Positions 26,898 through 35,899 of a stretch of DNA of 64,000 bases are shown here, piece by piece; within the stretch, counting starts at the first letter, position 1; every line of letters begins with the position of its first letter. This stretch comes from Dehalococcoidia bacterium. Lineage in GTDB: Bacteria; Chloroflexota; Dehalococcoidia; GIF9; UBA5629. The stretch covers positions 1 through 64,000 of the forward strand of contig PLME01000024.1 of assembly GCA_003142375.1 (NCBI GenBank), in the 5' to 3' direction. The notes under the pieces are model-generated. The model was not told where the DNA came from. It saw only the letters and a program-made list of their open reading frames with translations, and did no database searches. A program made the translations under genes and the position numbers.

Positions 26898-27035
26898 TTA
26901 CTGCTGTTTTTTAATTTTGCGGACGCTATTGGACTTACATTTGGGGCAAGCTCGGTCCTTCATCTCGCTTTTAGCATCCGGCTCCATTTCGTAGCTGTGG
27001 CCACAGTGCAGGCATTTAAAGCTCTCTTTAGACAA
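26898..27035 (-). CDS. 45-aa zinc-ribbon protein
   Basis: A small protein with two CxxC knuckles, CLHC (8-11) and CPKC (30-33), which make one zinc ribbon, and a basic tail KIKKQQ. The start is TTG at 27035 with GGGGGA about seven bases upstream; the stop is TAA. The function is unknown. It lies 50 bases downstream of the HdrA-MvhD gene on the same strand, so it may be the last gene of the Kor-Hdr operon. Confidence 0.7.
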   Translation of the reverse strand: MSKESFKCLHCGHSYEMEPDAKSEMKDRACPKCKSNSVRKIKKQQ

Positions 27036-27085
27036 GTTATATTCCCCCGCTAAATTTGTCATATGCCGGCTTTAATGACCGGGCT

Positions 27086-29497
27086 TTAAGCAGCATTATC
27101 CCTTGCAGTAAGCGCTCTCTGAGTAAATTCTATCTCTTCACTGGTAACCGTCTGGCGCATCTTTTCAAGCTCGTGCATTATCTGGGCAAAGCGAGGACCT
27201 TCGGCGGCGCTTATCCACTCAAGCTGCAGCCTTTCGGGCCTGATTCCCAGCTTTTCCATGGCGTCCCACATCCTGTCCGCCCTCCTCTGGGTTGAATGGT
27301 TGGCGGTAATATAGTGGCAATCGCCGATATGGCAGCCGGAGAGCAGCATAAGGGGCGCTCCCAGCTTGAAGGCATGCCAGATAAAGCGCTCTGTAACGCG
27401 TGCACTGCACATGACCCTTATAAACCGGTTATTAGCCGGATACTGCATCCTGGAGATGCCGGCCACATCGCTGGCTGCATAGCTGCACCAGTTGCACAGG
27501 AAGGTGATAATCTTGTTTTGCGGGTTGGTAGCCAGGGCCGAGCTGATCTGGGCAAGGATCTGGTCTTCCATGAAGTGGTGAATGGATATGGCATCGAAGC
27601 GGCATTCGGCCGAACAGGCGCCACAGCCTGCGCAGGCAGCTACAATTATTTTTGCCCCGCTCTTGGCCTTAATATCCACCTCGATGGCATTGTAAGGGCA
27701 AACCCTGGCGCACACCCCGCAGGAGGTGCACTTTTCCTGATCGACAAATGCTTTTACTCCATCACCCTTGATAAAGTCGGCATTGAGGATAATTGAGCTG
27801 CGGGATACGGCGGCGCTGGCCTGGGTGACGCTGTCCTTAATATCCTTGGGCGCCTCCACAGAGCCTGCGAAAAATATACCCGGCGTTGGGGCATCCACCG
27901 GCTTCAATTTGGGATGCGCCTCCATCACAAAACCGTCCGAGGTCAGCGAGATATTCAGCAGGTTGCACAACTTCTTGAGCCCACTGTCCTGGTGTAATCC
28001 TACGGATAGCACCAAAAGGTCCAGCTCATATTCTTCCACCTCGCAGGTGGTAGTATTTTCCACGCGCACCTTGATATTACGGCTTACCGGGTCCTCGGTC
28101 ACTTCACCCGGGAAGCCACGTATGTAATGCACTCCCTCTTCCTGCGACCTTTTGTAAAGGTCTTCAAACCCCTTGCCGTAAGCACGGATATCCATGTAAA
28201 ACACATATATCTCGGTATCGGGATGATGCTCTTTAATCAGCAGGCTGTCTTTAATGGTATTCATACAGCAGACGTTGGAGCAGTAGGGGTTGCCCCGGTT
28301 GGCCGTACGGGAACCCACGCATTGGATGAAGCCGATGCGATTTGGCACGTTACGGTCGGTGGGACGCAAGATCTGCCCCTCGGTCGGCCCGCCGCCGCAG
28401 ATAAGGCGTTCGAACTCCATGGTAGTTATCACATTTTCAAAGCGTGTATAGCCGTACTCATCCAGCACGGTCGGATCGTAGATATCCATCCCCGTGCACA
28501 TGATAATGGCGCCCACTTTTATCTCGATCTCTTTGTCCGCCATATTCAGATCGATGCATTTCTTTTCGCAAACTTCCACGCATTTATTGCACCTGACGGG
28601 ATTATTGCCCAGACAGTTCTTCATGTCGATCATATATGCCGGCGGCACGGCCTGCGGGAAGGGGATGAAAGCCGCTTTGCGTGAAGAAAACCCCTGCTGG
28701 AATTCATCGGGCACTACCACGGGGCAGACTTCGGCGCATTTGCCGCAGGAGTTGCATTCCAGCTCATTAACGTAGCGGGCTTTTTTATTTATAACAACTG
28801 TGTAGTTTCCAATATAGCCCGTAACCTTGGATATCTCGCTGAAGGCTATCAACTCAATATTAGGATGTTTGCCGGCGTCCATCATCTTGGGGCCCAGCAC
28901 GCATATTGAACAGTCCATTGTTGGAAAGGTCTTATCCAGTTGGTCCATTATCCCGCCGATAGAAGGCTGACGTTCAACCAGGTAGACCTTATGCCCGGAA
29001 TCAGCCAGGTCCAGCGCGGCCTGAATGCCTGCAACCCCTGCCCCGATGACCAGCGCTGCGTCCGTAACCGGGATTTTCATTTCCTCAATAGGCTGCAGCA
29101 GCCTTGCTTTGGCCACGGCCATTTTGACAATATCCATGGCTTTTTCGGTAGCCGCCTTTTTATCATGCAGGTGCACCCAGCTGCAATGCTCACGGATATT
29201 GGCCATCTCCAGCAGGTAGGGATTCATGCCTGCTTTGTTGATGCAGTTGCGGAAGGTCGTCTCATGCATCCTGGGTGAACACGAAGCGACCACTACGCGG
29301 TCGAGGTTGTGCTCATGGATACATCTCTTGATTTCTTCCTGGCCGGGGTCAGAGCACGTATATTTATTTCTCATGGCTACTACGACACCCGGAACGGTGG
29401 AGGCCATCTCTTTAACAGCTTCACAATCCACTGAACCGGCGATGTTCATGCCGCAGTCGCATATAAAAACGCCTACTCTATTGCTTGCTTCTTCCAA
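27086..29497 (-). CDS. HdrA-like flavoprotein fused to an MvhD domain
   Basis: An 803-aa heterodisulfide-reductase A-type protein. Residues 1-140 form the HdrA N-terminal domain (VGVFICDCGMNIAGSV). The FAD domain starts with IGAGVAGIQAA (151-161). Ferredoxin-type Cys clusters lie near 238-248 and 585-640 (CTSCGVCARVCP, CAGCGACSAECR). The C-terminal 140 residues are an MvhD domain (FLCNWCSYAASDVAG) with a [2Fe-2S] site. HdrA carries the bifurcating FAD in methanogens; bacteria with HdrA lack CoM/CoB, so the electron acceptor is unknown. The start is TTG, abutting the stop of the upstream gene, with AGGAG eight bases before it. Confidence 0.92.
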   Translation of the reverse strand: MEEASNRVGVFICDCGMNIAGSVDCEAVKEMASTVPGVVVAMRNKYTCSDPGQEEIKRCIHEHNLDRVVVASCSPRMHETTFRNCINKAGMNPYLLEMANIREHCSWVHLHDKKAATEKAMDIVKMAVAKARLLQPIEEMKIPVTDAALVIGAGVAGIQAALDLADSGHKVYLVERQPSIGGIMDQLDKTFPTMDCSICVLGPKMMDAGKHPNIELIAFSEISKVTGYIGNYTVVINKKARYVNELECNSCGKCAEVCPVVVPDEFQQGFSSRKAAFIPFPQAVPPAYMIDMKNCLGNNPVRCNKCVEVCEKKCIDLNMADKEIEIKVGAIIMCTGMDIYDPTVLDEYGYTRFENVITTMEFERLICGGGPTEGQILRPTDRNVPNRIGFIQCVGSRTANRGNPYCSNVCCMNTIKDSLLIKEHHPDTEIYVFYMDIRAYGKGFEDLYKRSQEEGVHYIRGFPGEVTEDPVSRNIKVRVENTTTCEVEEYELDLLVLSVGLHQDSGLKKLCNLLNISLTSDGFVMEAHPKLKPVDAPTPGIFFAGSVEAPKDIKDSVTQASAAVSRSSIILNADFIKGDGVKAFVDQEKCTSCGVCARVCPYNAIEVDIKAKSGAKIIVAACAGCGACSAECRFDAISIHHFMEDQILAQISSALATNPQNKIITFLCNWCSYAASDVAGISRMQYPANNRFIRVMCSARVTERFIWHAFKLGAPLMLLSGCHIGDCHYITANHSTQRRADRMWDAMEKLGIRPERLQLEWISAAEGPRFAQIMHELEKMRQTVTSEEIEFTQRALTARDNAA

Positions 29498-30649
29498 TTA
29501 ATCGTTCTCCTTGAGCGCCGTCTCTGAGATTAAATGGTATATATCCACAATTTTTATTTTTTCACCGGCCTGGCCGGCAGAACCCTGGGCACACGTTAAA
29601 TGGATCTGGCACTTGGGGCAGGATGTCACCAGGAAATCGGCCCCCGTGGCGCCGGCCTGTCTTAGCCTTTCATCCTGAATTTGTTTATTGACCGAGCCGC
29701 AGAACATCCATGGATTGGCCCCGCAGCAGACTGCACTGTCCCTGTTATATTCCATCTCGATCAATTCAGCATCGGCCAACGTACGCAACATATTGCGCGG
29801 CTCATCGTATTTCTTAAAATGCCTGCCCAGCTTGCATGAATCCTGAAAGGTCACCTTTGTCCGGGCTTTCCCGCTTTCACTCGGTTTAACCGTAATTTTA
29901 TATATTTCTGGAACTTCTGTTAAATGTTGAACTTCTATATGCCAGTCATTAAAAAATTTGGCGTAGTCCACTTTCAGCGTATAGTAACATTCCGGGCAGG
30001 AGGTAATTATCTTTTTTATCCCGCGTTTATTTAATTCCTCTATATTGGCCTGCCCCAGGTTGATAAAACCGTCTTTATCGCCCGACAAAATCAGATCGTG
30101 CCCGCAGCAGCGTTCATTAGCCAACACCGTGTAGGCAATTCCAGCCCGATTGAGCAGCCTCATAGCGCCGATGGAACTATCCGTGGATTTGACGCCGATA
30201 TCTTTGAAAATAGTATCGAAGTAGGGAGAGCAGCCTACAAAGAAGGCCGTGTCGGTGGACGAACTAATATTTATATCCTGAGGTATCCAATCCAACCTAT
30301 CCTGCTGGACCTCTTTTTTGCCCATCAAGTGCATAACCGACTCGGTCACACCGCTGTGGCTGTAAACCGGCTCCATACCGTGTTCACGTGATTTCATGCG
30401 CAAGTACCTGATGAAATCAACATAGTCCACATTGTAATTACATCTGATCGTGCACATATTGCAGCCGATGCAGGACCATATATTGCGGTCCGAGTAAATT
30501 TTCTCCGGGTGACGGAGAGCCTTGCGGACGATTAAGCGCGGGCTGAACTGTGGATCGTAGCGGCTGACCGGGCATACAGCAGTGCATTTGCCGCAGTCCA
30601 GGCAAAACTGCGCTTTGGTCTGACGTATTATATCCTTCAGTTCTGACAC
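29498..30649 (-). CDS. HdrC-HdrB fusion (4Fe-4S dicluster plus two CCG domains)
   Basis: A 383-aa fusion of heterodisulfide reductase subunits C and B. The HdrC part binds two [4Fe-4S] clusters: C16, C19, C22, C26 and C60, C63, C66, C70. The HdrB part has two full CCG domains: C140, C181-C182, C218-C221, and C272, C308-C309, C344-C347. In true HdrB these hold two noncubane clusters that cleave CoM-S-S-CoB. Retention of every Cys suggests a working disulfide-type site. It sits between the free MvhD and HdrA-MvhD genes. Confidence 0.92.
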   Translation of the reverse strand: MSELKDIIRQTKAQFCLDCGKCTAVCPVSRYDPQFSPRLIVRKALRHPEKIYSDRNIWSCIGCNMCTIRCNYNVDYVDFIRYLRMKSREHGMEPVYSHSGVTESVMHLMGKKEVQQDRLDWIPQDINISSSTDTAFFVGCSPYFDTIFKDIGVKSTDSSIGAMRLLNRAGIAYTVLANERCCGHDLILSGDKDGFINLGQANIEELNKRGIKKIITSCPECYYTLKVDYAKFFNDWHIEVQHLTEVPEIYKITVKPSESGKARTKVTFQDSCKLGRHFKKYDEPRNMLRTLADAELIEMEYNRDSAVCCGANPWMFCGSVNKQIQDERLRQAGATGADFLVTSCPKCQIHLTCAQGSAGQAGEKIKIVDIYHLISETALKEND

Positions 30650-30660
30650 TTAATCTCCGT

Positions 30661-31080
30661 CTATGGCTTATCGGTTCCCTTTTGTGCGCCGGCGGGTACA
30701 GCCAGGTTCTTGATTTCATGAAGAAATCCGTTAAGCTGCTCAATGAAGCCCCTTCCGTCGAAGGGCTCCATCCGGGCCAGCATAATCCTGTCTCCTTTGA
30801 CACCCAGCATTTTAATAATATCTTTAGCTTTGTTATATTCCTTCTCGATACTCTCGTTAAACTGCCCGTACTGGCATTGCTGGTTTTTACAGCCGAGCAG
30901 CATAACGCCGTCTGCGCCGTTTTCGAAGGCCTTCAGGATGAAACCCGAATTTAAGCTGGAAAGGCAGGTCAATTTAATGATATTTACGGAGGCCGGATAA
31001 CCCAGACCTTCATTGGCGGCGGAGTCGATGCAACTCCATCCATCCCAATTACACGAGAATATCAATATTTTAGCAGTCAC
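30661..31080 (-). CDS. MvhD-like [2Fe-2S] electron transfer subunit
   Basis: A 139-aa protein of the hydrogenase delta subunit family. In methanogens MvhD passes electrons from hydrogenase or formate dehydrogenase to HdrA. Cys are at 10, 17, 39, 64 and 69 (SCNWDGWSC, LGCKNQQC). The usual NWCSY is NWDGW here, so one Cys is shifted. The start is GTG with AGGTG upstream. A second MvhD domain is fused to HdrA in the same operon. Confidence 0.88.
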   Translation of the reverse strand: MTAKILIFSCNWDGWSCIDSAANEGLGYPASVNIIKLTCLSSLNSGFILKAFENGADGVMLLGCKNQQCQYGQFNESIEKEYNKAKDIIKMLGVKGDRIMLARMEPFDGRGFIEQLNGFLHEIKNLAVPAGAQKGTDKP

Positions 31081-31095
31081 ATGTCACCTGCAATA

Positions 31096-34000
31096 TCATA
31101 TTTCTGCCGGGCACAGGAATGATTTCAATGTGGCGCCGATTGTACTGTTATCCTGTCCGCACAGGTAAATAGCCCCTGTCGGGCATACGCTGGCACAAGC
31201 GCCGCAGCGCGTGCACAGGTAACGTTCAAGATACGAATGCAGCAGCCCATTGGCTCCCTCCCGCATTTCGATCAACGGGCACTGCTCAATGCAGGTCAGG
31301 CAGCTCCTGCAGAGTGCCGTATTGACCTGCGCCGCAGAAGCCCGCATGGTAATCCAGTTTGAACGGAGGTACAGCAGTATCCCGGCGGCCAGGGCAACGC
31401 CCTGTGCACTCTCATCCCGTTTTTCATTGCCCGTTAAATGTGAATTGACAAAAAGGCCGGCCCTGTTGAGGGCCGATGCATACTTACTGAGATTGAATTT
31501 CGCTCCAGTAGCTCCGGCCCCCGTTTCGGAGATCAAACGCTGAAATAACCTGCCGGTATAGGTATAGCCCAATTTATCGAGGTCAGACTGCTTCAGGGTT
31601 GCATCAACGACTATGGCGCCGGCTTTTACCACCTCATTCCTGTCAGGGAAACCCAGCTTTATATGATATTCACCGGGGTGACCGCCTATCTCCAGAGAAT
31701 CAGGCACCTGGGTTATCTGAAAGACCTTGCAGCCGAGAACTTCCAGAGTCATGGCAGCGATCTTGCTGGTACCCGAGTCACCGATAAAAAGCGCCGCCGG
31801 GTTAATCGGCTGACGTTCGTATTTTTGATGGCGGGACGGAGCGACCAGTGCTGAGGCCTCAATCATTTTACGGGCTTTATCCGTCGCGGACTCCCGGTTG
31901 TCACTATGCGCCCAGGCACACAGCTCCCTGATGTTGACATACTCGATATCCGCATTACCTTGACCGGCAATATGACGGTTAAGGTACTTGCGGCTGAGAA
32001 TACGCCTGTCGTTGCAGCTATAACAGACCTGGTCGTAATTGCAGCACCTGCAAGCCGCTACTACGGCGTGGTCCAGGCCGGCTTCTTTCCAGCGCTCCGC
32101 TATGACCTGTGCTCCTTCTTCTGTACAGGCCTGCTCTATCTCGGATATATGTGCAATATTCAATTTCGCAGAACTGAAGCTGAGCAGCCTGTCGAAGTCT
32201 ATAACCGAGCTATTCTCACCATTGCAGCGGCACAGGAATATGCCCTGCCTGCTTTCCGACCGGGCATGATCATGATGGTGGGTGGGATGATAACCCGCTT
32301 CAGCTTGATCGTTGCCGTCAAACGGGCCCACGGATAATTTGTCGAGGAAATCAATGTCCGAATCCAGGATGGTCTGCATAACAGCGGACATGAGTTTAAG
32401 GTTCACATCGCTCCCCGATTGGCCTGGTCCCGGGTCGATTAAATATATACCGTCCTTGCCGGTCACCAAACTTTCCTCTTTCACACTTATGCCATCAGCA
32501 GGGAATTTCAGGATAACATCCGCTTCCACATCCTTATGTCTTACGGTGTCATCGTGTCTGATGGCATTTGATTTACACACCTTGACGCACTCAAGGCATT
32601 CGCTGCACAAGGCGCAGCTCAGGCATCTTTGCGTCTCTTCCACCACCATCTCGGCTGAGAAACCCGTCGTCGTTTCCTCATAGGTATTTTTCCTGCTTTC
32701 CATATCCAGGTAAGGCATCTCCGCACGTTTGACGGGAAAGGCCCATACCGAGTTTAAATCCACTTCCGCTATCTTTCTGGACTCAATTTGCCTGCCCTGT
32801 TCCAGATCGGAACCGGACAGATACCTGTCAATAGATTCCGCAGCTTTCAGGCCGTCGGCCATGGCTTCCACCACATTGTTGGGGCCTCGCATACAATCGC
32901 CACCGGCAAACACGCCGGGTAAATTGGTCGCCAGCGTGAGCGGGTTGACCCTGATCGTGCCTGACCTTTTCTCGATGTTAAGGCCGTCGAGGTTCAACTG
33001 CGTTGCATCAGCCGACTGCCCTATAGCAACGATCACATGGTCGGCCTCGATAATGAAATCGGTCCCCTCCACAGGCTCCGGCCTGTGCCAGCCGTTGCGC
33101 ATCAGCTCATCGGTCAACTTCGTCCGGCAGAAGCGTACCCCTTCTACCCTGTTTTTATTTTCCAGTATTTCCAATGGATAGGCTGAGTACTCTATGGAAA
33201 CGCCCTCTTCCAGTGCTTCCTCAATCTCATCCGCAGATGCCGTCAATTCTTCGGGCACGGTCCAGCTTACGATTTTAACGCTGCCTTTATTCTGTCTGAT
33301 AGCTGCCCGGGCCGAATCGACGGCGCTGTTGCCGTCGCCGATAATAACGATGTTCGAGCCTATAAACACGTCATCGGTAAGGTTGAGCGTCAACAAGAAT
33401 GACATACAATCTATGACACCTGACAACTCCTCGCCCGGTATACCCAGTTTGTTGTTTCTGGACGCGCCGATAGCCAGGAAAAAGGCCTTGTAGTCACGTT
33501 CCTTCAAATAAGCGAAATCTATATCCCGGCCGACCGTGATACCGGTCCTGATCTTGATTCCCATGGCCAGCAATTGACCCAGCTCCCGCTCTCGGATCTC
33601 CCTGGACAATCTGAACCTGGGGATGCCCGTGGCCAGCATTCCGCCGATAACGTTATGTGATTCAAAAATAGTGGGGTCATAGCCCCTGCGTTTAAGGTCC
33701 CAGGCAGCCATAAGGCCCGCCGGGCCGCTGCCTATAATAGCGATTTTACTTTTAGACGTGGGAACAGCCGGTACGGCGCCTTTTCCGGCAGGTGTAATAA
33801 CATTGTCGTAGGCATAGCGATGCAACGACCTGATGGAGACAGCACTGTCGATTTTAGCCCGGCTGCACTTGCTTTCGCAGGGATGTTTGCACAACCGTCC
33901 CAGGATCCCGCCCAGCGGAGCAAACCCGTTGATCAGATCGTAGGCCTCCTGAACCTTGTTGTTGGCCAGCAGCGATACAAATCCCTGAACGTTAATACCC

Positions 34001-34470
34001 AGCGGACACGAGGCGCGGCAGGGTGAAATCTCGTTCTTATCAATGACCATGGTCGACGGCACTGACTTATTACCCGGAAACGGTTTATGAACTGCGCTCA
34101 ATATTACGTTCTTGCCGTCACTGGTCTTTGTCAGCCTGGTGGAACAGTTCTCCTCGCATCTCTTACAACCGGTACAGAGATCGCTGTCTATATATCTCAA
34201 TTTCTGAGTAGTCTTTATATTGAAATTGCCTTTGGCGCCGCTTATGTCGGCGGAGGAAGTGCTGTAGACAAATTCGATGGAGGGGTCCTGAATGGCATTC
34301 AAAACGGTTGACCAGAACAGCCTGGGTTCCACCCCGCTGGAGTCAAAGAAAGCAAAAGCGGGCAAATCGGTGATGAGTTTTACCTGTGCGCCTATTTTGG
34401 CCAGATAGAGCGCAGCCTGCAGCGCATCAATATTGCTGCCTATAACTGCGGCGCGTTTGCTTTTCCCCAT
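31096..34470 (-). CDS. 1124-aa mosaic: degenerate HdrA part, GltD/NfnB-like module, HdrA-N-like domain, ferredoxin tail
   Basis: A very large soluble flavin and iron-sulfur protein. Residues 1-110: a degenerate Rossmann segment and a ferredoxin-type C99-x2-C-x2-C-x3-C cluster. Residues 145-560: a complete GltD/NfnB-like NADPH oxidoreductase with its cluster Cys (C151, C155, C194, C198, C202), FAD motif IIGSGPAG and second Rossmann IIGDGNSAVDSARAA. Residues about 610-640: a Cys-rich segment. Residues about 740-870: a copy of the HdrA N-terminal domain (IFLCRCNGENSSVIDF, VVAACRCCNYDQVC). The C-terminal region has two [4Fe-4S] motifs (CRSCLTCIEQCP, CTRCGACASVCP). It starts one base after korC. 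It probably links NAD(P)H to the Kor-Hdr system, perhaps by electron bifurcation; this is inference. Confidence 0.85.
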   Translation of the reverse strand: MGKSKRAAVIGSNIDALQAALYLAKIGAQVKLITDLPAFAFFDSSGVEPRLFWSTVLNAIQDPSIEFVYSTSSADISGAKGNFNIKTTQKLRYIDSDLCTGCKRCEENCSTRLTKTSDGKNVILSAVHKPFPGNKSVPSTMVIDKNEISPCRASCPLGINVQGFVSLLANNKVQEAYDLINGFAPLGGILGRLCKHPCESKCSRAKIDSAVSIRSLHRYAYDNVITPAGKGAVPAVPTSKSKIAIIGSGPAGLMAAWDLKRRGYDPTIFESHNVIGGMLATGIPRFRLSREIRERELGQLLAMGIKIRTGITVGRDIDFAYLKERDYKAFFLAIGASRNNKLGIPGEELSGVIDCMSFLLTLNLTDDVFIGSNIVIIGDGNSAVDSARAAIRQNKGSVKIVSWTVPEELTASADEIEEALEEGVSIEYSAYPLEILENKNRVEGVRFCRTKLTDELMRNGWHRPEPVEGTDFIIEADHVIVAIGQSADATQLNLDGLNIEKRSGTIRVNPLTLATNLPGVFAGGDCMRGPNNVVEAMADGLKAAESIDRYLSGSDLEQGRQIESRKIAEVDLNSVWAFPVKRAEMPYLDMESRKNTYEETTTGFSAEMVVEETQRCLSCALCSECLECVKVCKSNAIRHDDTVRHKDVEADVILKFPADGISVKEESLVTGKDGIYLIDPGPGQSGSDVNLKLMSAVMQTILDSDIDFLDKLSVGPFDGNDQAEAGYHPTHHHDHARSESRQGIFLCRCNGENSSVIDFDRLLSFSSAKLNIAHISEIEQACTEEGAQVIAERWKEAGLDHAVVAACRCCNYDQVCYSCNDRRILSRKYLNRHIAGQGNADIEYVNIRELCAWAHSDNRESATDKARKMIEASALVAPSRHQKYERQPINPAALFIGDSGTSKIAAMTLEVLGCKVFQITQVPDSLEIGGHPGEYHIKLGFPDRNEVVKAGAIVVDATLKQSDLDKLGYTYTGRLFQRLISETGAGATGAKFNLSKYASALNRAGLFVNSHLTGNEKRDESAQGVALAAGILLYLRSNWITMRASAAQVNTALCRSCLTCIEQCPLIEMREGANGLLHSYLERYLCTRCGACASVCPTGAIYLCGQDNSTIGATLKSFLCPAEI

Positions 34471-34471
34471 T

Positions 34472-35020
34472 TCAGGCAGGCCCTTTGTCGGGTGATGAGT
34501 AGCTGTATCCCAATTCGAATGCCTTCATATTAAAGCTCTCGGTGCCGGCAGGAATGAAATCCTTGACCGCCTTCTCCAGCGCCTCACGCGATACAACGTC
34601 GCTGTTGGCTGCAAGAAAACCAAGCATGATGATATTGGCCACTACAGGTTTCCCCATCTCCTGTGCCAGGCGGCTGGCCGGTATGGACAGCATTCTGGCG
34701 GCAGGTGGGTTATCAATCTTGACCAGCTCCGAATCGACGATCAGGAGCACATGGTCCTTGGCCCCGGCGCCGAACTCGTTGTACGCCTCTTGCGATAGAA
34801 TGACCACTACTCCGGGATCGGTTATATACGGATACTCGACGGGAGAATCACTGATGATAACCTCGGCACGGCATGAGCCGCCCCTGGATTCGGGACCGTA
34901 GCTCTGAGTAAGTGCCGCATAAGAATTATTGTAAATAGATGCGGCTTTGCCTATGATGTTGCCCAGCAGGACTATGCCCTGTCCGCCGAATCCTGCCAGC
35001 CTGATTTCCGCTTTTTTCAT
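34472..35020 (-). CDS. korC: 2-oxoacid:ferredoxin oxidoreductase gamma subunit
   Basis: A 182-aa gamma subunit of the Kor/Por family. The typical opening is IRLAGFGGQGIVLLGNIIGKAA, followed by AALTQSYGPESRGG. It joins the alpha and beta subunits in oxidising a 2-oxoacid with CoA to acyl-CoA, CO2 and reduced ferredoxin. AGGAAG precedes the ATG. The KorC rather than PorG name is by operon layout and length; the substrate is not certain. Confidence 0.92.
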   Translation of the reverse strand: MKKAEIRLAGFGGQGIVLLGNIIGKAASIYNNSYAALTQSYGPESRGGSCRAEVIISDSPVEYPYITDPGVVVILSQEAYNEFGAGAKDHVLLIVDSELVKIDNPPAARMLSIPASRLAQEMGKPVVANIIMLGFLAANSDVVSREALEKAVKDFIPAGTESFNMKAFELGYSYSSPDKGPA

Positions 35021-35050
35021 TCAAGACTTCCTGGAAATTATCTCGTTTAA

Positions 35051-35899
35051 CTATTTTTTAGTCGGTTTCCTGGCCCTTTCGGCCACCACACCCAGGCTGC
35101 CGTGCAGGGTGGGACGATCGACATCGATAAATTTCCCCACGATTATGGGGCCGTTCTGCGTGATATCCACCTCTTTGGGATCGGCGCCGTTCTTGATGAT
35201 GCTCCTCTTCTCATAGCTCTTGAGCGAATCAAGCCCTTCGGGCTCTTTATTCATGCGGCCGTACACGGCAGGACAGGGACTGATAACCTCTACGAAGGAA
35301 AAGCCGGGCTTCAATAGTGCCTCCGTAATGGTGCCTTCAAGCTGATGCAGGTGCAATACCGTCCACCTGGCAATATACGTGGCGCCGCTGGCATACAGCA
35401 GCAACGGCAGGTTGAAAGGCGGCTCAAAATTGCCATAGGGTGTGGTGGAGGTGCGCACGTCGTAGGGAGCAGTGGGCCCAACCTGGCCTCCGGTCATGCC
35501 GTAGTTAAAGTTATTAATGCAGATAACCGTCATATCAATATTGCGGCGGGCGGCATGGATGAGGTGGTTTCCGCCAATAGCAGCCAGATCACCGTCGCCC
35601 GAAAAAACCACGACCTTCAACTCGGGATTGGCCAGCTTCAGACCCGTTGCGAACGGGATGGCGCGCCCGTGCGTAGTATGGAAGGAATCGAGTTTCACAT
35701 ACCCGGCTACGCGTCCCGAGCAGCCAATGCCCGAAACAACGGAAATTTTATCAGGGTCCAGCCCCGATTTATCGATGGCCCTTAAGAAGCAATTCAAGGC
35801 AGGCCCTATACCGCAGGCCGGGCACCAGATGTGCGGCAGCCTGTCCTGCCTGAGGTATTTGGCTATCAGGGAATGCCCGTCGGCTTCATGATCAGGCAT
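35051..35899 (-). CDS. korB: 2-oxoacid:ferredoxin oxidoreductase beta subunit
   Basis: A 282-aa beta subunit that binds thiamine diphosphate. The ThDP motif is GDGDLAAIGGNHLIHAARR through NNFNYGMTGGQVGPTAP. Cys for the [4Fe-4S] cluster are in CPACGIGPAL and GCSG near the N-terminus. It overlaps korA by eight bases with AAGGAGTG before its ATG. Confidence 0.94.
   Translation of the reverse strand: MPDHEADGHSLIAKYLRQDRLPHIWCPACGIGPALNCFLRAIDKSGLDPDKISVVSGIGCSGRVAGYVKLDSFHTTHGRAIPFATGLKLANPELKVVVFSGDGDLAAIGGNHLIHAARRNIDMTVICINNFNYGMTGGQVGPTAPYDVRTSTTPYGNFEPPFNLPLLLYASGATYIARWTVLHLHQLEGTITEALLKPGFSFVEVISPCPAVYGRMNKEPEGLDSLKSYEKRSIIKNGADPKEVDITQNGPIIVGKFIDVDRPTLHGSLGVVAERARKPTKK

Noticed and set aside
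27296-27796. 166-codon frame opposite the HdrA-MvhD gene
   Set aside because: Antisense shadow of a well-supported gene.
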